Of a DNA stretch of 54,389 nucleotides, positions 49,615 to 54,389 are shown in pieces. The notes under the pieces are model-generated. The model did not search any database. It was not told the DNA's origin and saw only the letters and a list, made by a program, of their open reading frames with translations. The position numbers and the translations under genes were made by a program. The DNA is from AG25 sp035604455 (GTDB lineage Bacteria > Gemmatimonadota > Gemmatimonadetes > Gemmatimonadales > GWC2-71-9), in the NCBI GenBank assembly GCA_035604455.1, contig DATNIM010000130.1, positions 1-54,389 on the forward strand. Direction: 5' to 3'. Each line of letters starts with the position of its first letter. The first letter of the stretch is position 1.

Positions 49615-50129
49615 GTCGCAAACTCCTTCAACTCTGCTCGCAGGCGGTCATAGGCACGATGCATCCGCATCTTGAGCGATGCCACCGGCACTCCCGTGAG
49701 CGCCGCGATCTCGTCGTAGGACATCGCCTCCACGTGCTTCAACACGAACACATCTCGTTGTTCCGCGGTCAGCCGCATCAATGCCTGTTCGAGTGCCCGC
49801 CGACGCTCGCCCGCCTGAACTCGCTCGTCCGCCTCGCCCCGCGCCGCGACCCCTTCGTCGTCATCCGAAAGTGAGCGCGTCACACGTCCGTCGCGGCGCA
49901 TCGCAAAGCACCGGTTCCGCAGAATCAGGAAGAACCACCCTGCGAACTTGTCCGGCTCCCGGCACTGTCCCAAGCGCTCGTAGGCGCGGACGAACGCATC
50001 CTGCACGGCGTCTTCGGCGGCGTCGAGCGAGCCGAGCATCCGAGCGGCGTAGCGGGCATAGCGGTCGCGATAGCGGTGCACCAGCACCCCGTACAACTCC
50101 ACGTCGCCTGCCAGCACTCGTCGGACCAC
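49611..50129 (-). CDS. ECF-family RNA polymerase sigma factor
   Basis: 172 residues from the GTG at 50129. Region 2 reads YARYAARMLGSLDAAEDAVQDAFVRAY, and region 4 has LTAEQRDVFVLKHVEAMSYDEIAALTGVPVASLKMRMHRAYDRL. A CTG at 50162 preceded by GGGGG would add 11 residues (LSEERAPSDAE) that look like a typical ECF N-terminus. It is the first gene of a minus-strand set that continues with the anti-sigma gene. Confidence 0.9.
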   Translation of the reverse strand: MVRRVLAGDVELYGVLVHRYRDRYARYAARMLGSLDAAEDAVQDAFVRAYERLGQCREPDKFAGWFFLILRNRCFAMRRDGRVTRSLSDDDEGVAARGEADERVQAGERRRALEQALMRLTAEQRDVFVLKHVEAMSYDEIAALTGVPVASLKMRMHRAYDRLRAELKEFAT

Positions 50130-50194
50130 CTCCGCGTCGCTTGGCGCCCGCTCTTCGCTCAGCCGACCCCCTTGGTCCCCGCGCGCGGCCGGCT

Positions 50195-50217
50195 GGAACC
50201 TGTGGCGGCCGCTCGTC
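50195..50217 (+). promoter_or_regulatory. ECF-type promoter candidate in the divergent region
   Basis: GGAAC (50195-50199) and CGTC (50214-50217) are separated by 14 bases, near but shorter than the usual 15-17 for ECF promoters. It points toward the CBM48 gene at 50312 and lies about 95 bases before its ATG, so the adjacent sigma factor could control that gene. Weak evidence. Confidence 0.2.
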
Positions 50218-50311
50218 CCCTGCCTAAAGAGCTTGGTGCGGCGCTCCGGTAACGGTCGGGTGCCTGGCGCATGACCTCAGTCTCGCGCGTGGGCCGCTAA
50301 GTTCAAGGCCC

Positions 50312-51370
50312 ATGCGAGTAACCGCGGGTCTGGTCGCCGTTACGTGCCTGGTCGGCCGCACGCTCCATGCGCAGGACGACGCCTCGGTTGGTGCGGGGGC
50401 TGGCACGGTGCGCTACCCCGGAGGTTCGAACTTCAGCTCGGCGTCCCTGTCGCCGGCGGCGCAATTCGTGGCTGGGCTCGCGGCGGGCACCCTCTGGAGC
50501 TCAGTTGCGACGCTCCCGGATGGATTATGGTCGCTCGAAGGCAGGGGCGACCTGACCGTGACCACCGATCCCCGTGGTGGGCTCCGCGCCGCCATCGATG
50601 CAAGCGGCGGCGCCAGCGATCGCTCGGACGGGCTGTGGAGCCTTTCGACGGCCTGGATCGGCGAGGCCCAGCTGTCGATCGGTCGCGTGGGGCTTGGCGT
50701 CGGCGCCGGTCCGTCGGCCGGGTGGAGCTCCGACACGACCTCCGTCGTGGCCCTGCACCTGCGGCTCCGCGGCTGGCGGGCCTTCGGCAGCGGCGCGGTG
50801 AGCGTCGCCGTCGAACCCACGCGGCTCGAGGGCTCGTGGTTTACGGACGTCGGCGTGACCGCCACCATCGATCGAGGGCCCGTCACCGCAAGCCTTTGGA
50901 CGGCCGTGCGCGTCAGTCAGGTCTACGGGTCTGCGGGCGGGGCAGGGGCCTGGGTGCAGGTTTTTGTGAGTCCTCAGGTGTCGCTTGAATTCGGCGGCGG
51001 CAGCTATCTGCCCGACTTGTTCTTGAACCTCCCGCGAGCGGGATTCGTCGCGGCTGGAGCACGCGTCCACCTCCGGCCGCGGCTCGTCGTGCCACAAGCG
51101 CCAGTCCAGCGCGGCGCGGGCGTGGGTCTGACTCGCGTCCGCTTCAACCTTGCGAACGCACAGTCTGCAGCGATCGCCGGAGATTGGAACGCGTGGCACC
51201 CGGAGCCTCTCCAATCGGCAGGCAACGGCGTGTGGGAGCGCAACGTGACCATCGCGCCTGGGCTCTACCACTTCAGCCTGCTCGTCGATGGTGTGTGGAT
51301 CGTGCCACCCGGCGTCCCCCGGGTCGACGACGGCTTCGGTGGGGTGGTCGGCGTGTTGGACGTGCATTAG
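50312..51370 (+). CDS. Secreted, probably beta-rich protein ending in a CBM48 glycogen-binding domain
   Basis: 352 residues: a signal peptide (to about LHAQ), a ~240-residue region of alternating short strands and Gly/Ser turns typical of an outer-membrane barrel (for example GLWSLSTAWIGEAQLSIGRVGLG), then a CBM48/AMPK-like domain (about 268-350: VRFNLANAQSAAIAGDWNAW, YHFSLLVDGVWIVPPG). The same domain type occurs in the divergently encoded anti-sigma protein. ATG start. A bidirectional terminator follows. Confidence 0.75.
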   Translation: MRVTAGLVAVTCLVGRTLHAQDDASVGAGAGTVRYPGGSNFSSASLSPAAQFVAGLAAGTLWSSVATLPDGLWSLEGRGDLTVTTDPRGGLRAAIDASGGASDRSDGLWSLSTAWIGEAQLSIGRVGLGVGAGPSAGWSSDTTSVVALHLRLRGWRAFGSGAVSVAVEPTRLEGSWFTDVGVTATIDRGPVTASLWTAVRVSQVYGSAGGAGAWVQVFVSPQVSLEFGGGSYLPDLFLNLPRAGFVAAGARVHLRPRLVVPQAPVQRGAGVGLTRVRFNLANAQSAAIAGDWNAWHPEPLQSAGNGVWERNVTIAPGLYHFSLLVDGVWIVPPGVPRVDDGFGGVVGVLDVH

Positions 51371-51379
51371 CCGAACTGC

Positions 51380-51413
51380 GGCCCGGCCCTCGACGAATGG
51401 CGAGGGCCGGGCC
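51380..51413. terminator. Bidirectional terminator between convergent genes
   Basis: A perfect 13-bp stem (GGCCCGGCCCTCG / CGAGGGCCGGGCC) with an 8-base loop lies between the plus gene ending at 51370 and the minus gene ending at 51420. It can form on either transcript. Confidence 0.85.
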
Positions 51414-51419
51414 CTACGG

Positions 51420-52376
51420 CTACTGACAGCTCAGCTGGCCATGCGGCAGCGGCAGCGTGCACGTCTTCGTGGCACCATCCTGCGTGATCACGACCGTAGC
51501 GGTGTTCGAACCGGTGTACGTCACGACTTCTCGGCGGCTTGAGGTCGTGGGTGTCCCGCCTGCGAGAGTGAGTGTGACGGTGGCGGCGCGGATCGTAGTT
51601 CCCGCCGTTGGATAGTCCGGCGTGCCGGGCACCGGGGTCGGGATGACGAGGCCGTTGGTCGTGTCGCCGACTGCGCGGTCGGACGTAAACGAGCCTTGCG
51701 ACGACGTTCCGCTCGTGCTCTCCGTGCCGCTCGACGTTCCATTGATCGTGCGCGCCGTGCTGCCGGGCCCAAGGCCCGTGACCCTTTGGGTGCTCGCTTC
51801 CGTGACCGTGCTCGTGCTGCTATCGCGCCGCGTGATCGTGCCGCTCACGTTGACGTTGGTCGTGATCGAAGCGGTGATGCTGTCCGGCGCCGCTTGGTGG
51901 TTGCCCGCGGTGTCGACGTAGATCGCGGTGCGAGTGATCGTGAGACCGCCAATGCTGATGGGCGGGCAAGTCACGACGCCCGTGGTGCTCGAGAACGTGC
52001 ACGCCCCGAACGCCTGCGGGGGGCCACCGCGTCCAAACGGGCCGGGCCCGAAGCCAACGGCCAGGCCATCACCAAGGAAGGGGCCCCCGAGACCGCCACA
52101 CATCAAGCCATGACCGCCGCCCATCGGCCCGGGGCCTGCGAGGGGCGGCGGGCCACCACCCATCCCCTGGGGCCCGAATGGCGGCTGAAACGGCGCGTTC
52201 GAGGTTGCGCCGAAGCTCGACGTCAGGTTGCTGTATCCCGCTGGCGCCGAGTCGAAGGCCGCCGCTGCCGCCGTGAGGATGGATGTCTGAGAGTTGCTAG
52301 TGACCGGGTTGTGGCACGCCGCCCCGATCAATGCCGCGATGAATCCACCAAGAAGGAGCCGCTGGGCTCGAGACAC
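51420..52376 (-). CDS. Putative lipoprotein with Gly/Pro/Phe-rich segment and Thr/Ser-rich beta region
   Basis: About 318 residues from a GTG at 52376 with GGAGG 6 bases upstream. Signal peptide with a lipobox-like IGAAC (Cys21), a Gly/Pro/Phe/Met-rich low-complexity stretch (about 65-130), then a long Thr/Ser/Val-rich region of likely beta strands (SITASITTNVNVSGTITRRD). Two Cys-containing segments (ACTF, TCPP) and TKTCTLPLP near the end. No family recognised. The longer open frame upstream of the GTG is ignored. Confidence 0.7.
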   Translation of the reverse strand: MSRAQRLLLGGFIAALIGAACHNPVTSNSQTSILTAAAAAFDSAPAGYSNLTSSFGATSNAPFQPPFGPQGMGGGPPPLAGPGPMGGGHGLMCGGLGGPFLGDGLAVGFGPGPFGRGGPPQAFGACTFSSTTGVVTCPPISIGGLTITRTAIYVDTAGNHQAAPDSITASITTNVNVSGTITRRDSSTSTVTEASTQRVTGLGPGSTARTINGTSSGTESTSGTSSQGSFTSDRAVGDTTNGLVIPTPVPGTPDYPTAGTTIRAATVTLTLAGGTPTTSSRREVVTYTGSNTATVVITQDGATKTCTLPLPHGQLSCQ

Positions 52377-52619
52377 GTGTACCTCCGCACCGGGAAAGTC
52401 GAGGGCTAGGAGCCCTTTCAAGCTGATACCGGCCGTTTGCCGGGCTCGCCATGAAGAGTCGGGGCAGTGTGGGGAGGTAACGCAGGCCATCGGCCCGCCG
52501 TGGTCCTGTGCCCGCGGGGCGCCGGATGGATCTCCGCTAAGGGCGCAGTGACGACTGAACGAAGGCGACCGACGCTAGACCGGCGAGCCGCCGCTTTGAG
52601 CGGCGCAGCGCCATGGGCG

Positions 52620-53003
52620 TCAGCACAGGTTGACGCCAGGCTTCGTTTCGACGCACAGGCCGCCGCCGTGCGGTTGACTACTGTGCGGGTTCAGGATGAC
52701 AAGCAGCACCAAGGCACCCCCGCCCACGAGCCCGTCGGTCACCGGCCAATCGATGCGGCGAACGGTCACTTGGGCATCGCGTAAAGGGATCCTGAACGCC
52801 TGGCCGTCAACCAAGCCTATGATCGTGTCGCCGCGCATCGCGGGTTTGTCGACGCGGGTCGTCGCGTCGCCCCGCGCAATCCAGATGGCGTTCGGGTGCC
52901 GGGTTGCGATGTAGGTGCCGGGTTCCGGCAGCTCCGTCTGCATATAGCAGGCGAGAGCGGCGAGCAGCGCGGCTGGCGCCGCGGTGATTCGCAGGCGCGT
53001 CAC
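52620..53003 (-). CDS. Small lipoprotein-like protein, GDT[LI][IV]G family (member C)
   Basis: About 127 residues from a GTG at 53003 (a GTG at 53030 is possible). Signal peptide ending AALAC, then PEPGTYIATRHPNAIWI, MRGDTIIGLVDG, a hydrophobic stretch (GLVGGGALVLLVIL) and a tail with two cysteines. Closely similar in order and wording to the gene at 53089, so the pair looks like a tandem duplication, and more distantly to those at 20650 and 21838. Confidence 0.75.
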   Translation of the reverse strand: MTRLRITAAPAALLAALACYMQTELPEPGTYIATRHPNAIWIARGDATTRVDKPAMRGDTIIGLVDGQAFRIPLRDAQVTVRRIDWPVTDGLVGGGALVLLVILNPHSSQPHGGGLCVETKPGVNLC

Positions 53004-53088
53004 CGTTCGACGCTCGAACTGGAGCGGCACGCGCCGTTTGGTGCCACGGATCGGTGGCCCCCTTTGGGCCGCTCTCCCTCGGCCTCGT

Positions 53089-53418
53089 CTAGTGCGCTAG
53101 GCTGACATGCGGATTCACGAGGACGAGCACAACCAACGCCCCAGCGCCCGCGAGCACTTCCGTGAGAGGCCAATCAATCTCGGAAACGTTCACCTGCACG
53201 TTACGCGCCCGGACACTGAACGGTTTCCCGTCCACCGTGCCCACAATGGTGTCCCCGTGCATCTCGGGGCTATCCACTCGGGTCGTCTCGTCCTCGCGCA
53301 CCACCCAGATCGACTTCGGGTGCTTCGTCGCGATGTAGCTCCTTGGTTCGGGCACGACCGTTTGCGTGGTGCACGCAAGGGTCGCAAGTACGCCGACTGC
53401 AAGCATCGTGATCCGCAT
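53089..53418 (-). CDS. Small lipoprotein-like protein, GDT[LI][IV]G family (member D)
   Basis: 109 residues from an ATG with GAGGGG 8 bases upstream. Signal peptide ending ATLAC, PEPRSYIATKHPKSIWV, MHGDTIVGTVDG, then a hydrophobic stretch (LAGAGALVVLVLVNPH). Unlike the other three it lacks the C-terminal cysteines, ending in HVSLAH. First of a tandem pair on the minus strand. Confidence 0.78.
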   Translation of the reverse strand: MRITMLAVGVLATLACTTQTVVPEPRSYIATKHPKSIWVVREDETTRVDSPEMHGDTIVGTVDGKPFSVRARNVQVNVSEIDWPLTEVLAGAGALVVLVLVNPHVSLAH

Positions 53419-53442
53419 TAGGTGTCCCCTCGTCCACTATCT

Positions 53443-53479
53443 ACCCCGGTGGGCACGCCGAGTGCGCACCCATCGGGGT
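53443..53479 (-). terminator. Hairpin terminator after the DUF4399 gene
   Basis: ACCCCGGTGGG pairs with CCCATCGGGGT (11 bp, one G-T pair), 7 bases past the minus-strand stop codon at 53487. The loop is 15 bases and no T-run is obvious. Confidence 0.5.
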
Positions 53480-53486
53480 CGGTGGG

Positions 53487-53948
53487 TTACTTAACGGTGA
53501 AGTGGACGGTGTCGGCCACCATGGGCTTCAGGGGGACGTGGTTCGGATCCCCGAGCACATCGATCAGCCGGTGCGCTCCGGGAGCGACCGTGTCGTAGGT
53601 GTATTCGGTCTGGCCCTTCCCAAGGTGCGTAATGCCGGCGACGCCCGCCGGAATGGCAGAGTCAGCGGCGGTTACGTTGACGTCGAGGAAGAGGTGGTGG
53701 TGCGCGGTGCCGGGACGGTGCTCGGCAGCCGGCGCGATTTCAACGCCCTGCACGGCCAGCACGACATGAACGCTCGGGCCCGTCACGACCTCGCCGTTCT
53801 TCGGCGACACGATCGTCACCTTCGGTGCGGCGGCCGGCGCCATGGTCCCACCGGCAGCCTGCGCTCCGGCCGGCTGCACGGCGGATCCGAGCGCCACGGC
53901 GGCGGCGGCTACGGCGAAAGCGAGGCGCTGCGAATATCTGAGTATCAT
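53487..53948 (-). CDS. DUF4399-domain secreted protein
   Basis: About 153 residues from an ATG at 53948 with GGAG 8 bases upstream (a TTG two codons earlier is possible). Signal peptide ending PAGAQA, then KVTIVSPKNGEVVTGPSV, a His cluster (TAHHHLFLDV), THLGKGQTEYTYDT and GAHRLIDVLGDPNHVPL, all typical of DUF4399. Probably periplasmic; the His cluster could bind metal. Function unknown for the family. Confidence 0.85.
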   Translation of the reverse strand: MILRYSQRLAFAVAAAAVALGSAVQPAGAQAAGGTMAPAAAPKVTIVSPKNGEVVTGPSVHVVLAVQGVEIAPAAEHRPGTAHHHLFLDVNVTAADSAIPAGVAGITHLGKGQTEYTYDTVAPGAHRLIDVLGDPNHVPLKPMVADTVHFTVK

Positions 53949-54195
53949 GAGCAAGTCTCCTGAAAGTGGGTGTTCTGGGCGAGAGCGCCCTATTAACGTG
54001 CTCGCCAGTGCCCGCGTCCGCTAGCAGGACACGCGGGATCGCTGTCGCGCGAGGCCACGACTGCGACGCTGGTGCGTGCGCCGTAGCTTAAAGCGCCCCC
54101 GCGCGCCGCACGGGCCGGAGAGCGCGGGCCAGTTGTCGAACGGAGGGTCCGTGGAAGTCCACGGCCCACCACAAGTTAGTCCAAGGGACGGGCCA

Positions 54196-54389
54196 ATGCG
54201 TACCGCAGCGGCTTGGGTGGTGCTGCTCTTGGGGGTGACGCCGATCGCCATGGCGCAGTCGGGCGTGACCGGTCTGCGCCCGCTCGCTTTTGGAACGCTG
54301 CTACCAGGCATTCCTGCAAACATCCTCCCCACTGATCCCAGCAACAGCGGCGAGTTCACGCTCACCGGGAACAAGAACGCGCAGGTGAC
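54196..54389 (+). CDS. Start of a DUF4402-like secreted protein (3' truncated)
   Basis: The frame is open to the window edge. The first ~22 residues are a signal peptide (MRTAAAWVVLLLGVTPIAMA), followed by LRPLAFGTLLPG and PSNSGEFTLTGNKNAQV, resembling the N-terminal strands of DUF4402 surface proteins. AAGGGACGG lies upstream of the ATG. The family assignment is tentative because only about 64 residues are visible. Confidence 0.6.
   Translation, partial: MRTAAAWVVLLLGVTPIAMAQSGVTGLRPLAFGTLLPGIPANILPTDPSNSGEFTLTGNKNAQV

Overview
The window is a GC-rich chromosomal segment from a diderm (LPS-making) bacterium, most likely a member of Gemmatimonadota or a close FCB-group relative. The reasons are an LpxC-FabZ fusion embedded in a complete early lipid A cluster, BamA/Skp and Lol genes beside them, McsA-McsB-ClpC, a bacillithiol BshC, many GTG starts, and a long run of genes joined by 4-base NTGA overlaps. 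This assignment is inference from gene content; no taxonomic marker such as 16S rRNA is present.

Region 1 (1-20.5 kb) is one dense co-directional array. After the tail of an unknown Pro/Ala-rich protein comes prfB with an intact programmed +1 frameshift site, then lysS, a Lol permease and ATPase, mcsA, mcsB, clpC, bamA, skp, lpxD, lpxC-fabZ, lpxA, a GnnA-like oxidoreductase, lpxB, a DUF374 acyltransferase, lpxK and a glutamate-type dehydrogenase. Nearly every junction is an overlapping stop/start, so the array probably behaves as one or a few coupled transcripts linking translation, lipoprotein release, protein-arginine-phosphate quality control, outer-membrane protein assembly and lipid A synthesis.

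Region 2 (20.5-33.6 kb) starts with a sparse stretch holding two small lipoprotein-like genes of one family, then returns to housekeeping genes: rlmH, bshC, a small membrane protein, murJ, uvrC, larC, a TPR protein, a cardiolipin synthase and a cation/proton antiporter.

Region 3 (33.6-36.8 kb) looks acquired. It has lower-GC, gene-poor flanks around a Cyc2-like fused monoheme cytochrome-porin gene, a 17-bp-stem terminator, two 24-base direct repeats, a short protein resembling only the core-binding part of a tyrosine recombinase, and a tRNA-Gly(CCC).

Region 4 (36.9-44.3 kb) is a second compact operon: a DUF512 radical-SAM/PDZ protein, der, plsY, gpsA, a MerR regulator, surE, pcm, dedA, acyP and apt. 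A possible RHH/nucleotidyltransferase toxin-antitoxin pair follows (44.5-45.3 kb).

Region 5 (45.3-54.4 kb) is envelope-oriented accessory sequence, mostly on the minus strand. An ECF sigma factor overlaps an anti-sigma-like membrane protein whose outer domain is a CBM48/AMPK-type glycogen-binding fold. It is followed by a secreted Pro/His/Gly-tailed protein, a tiny lipoprotein and two TPR proteins. Divergent from the sigma factor is a predicted secreted or barrel protein ending in another CBM48 domain. Beyond are a Gly/Pro/Phe-rich lipoprotein, two more members of the small lipoprotein family seen in region 2, a DUF4399 protein and the start of a DUF4402-like secreted protein cut by the window edge.
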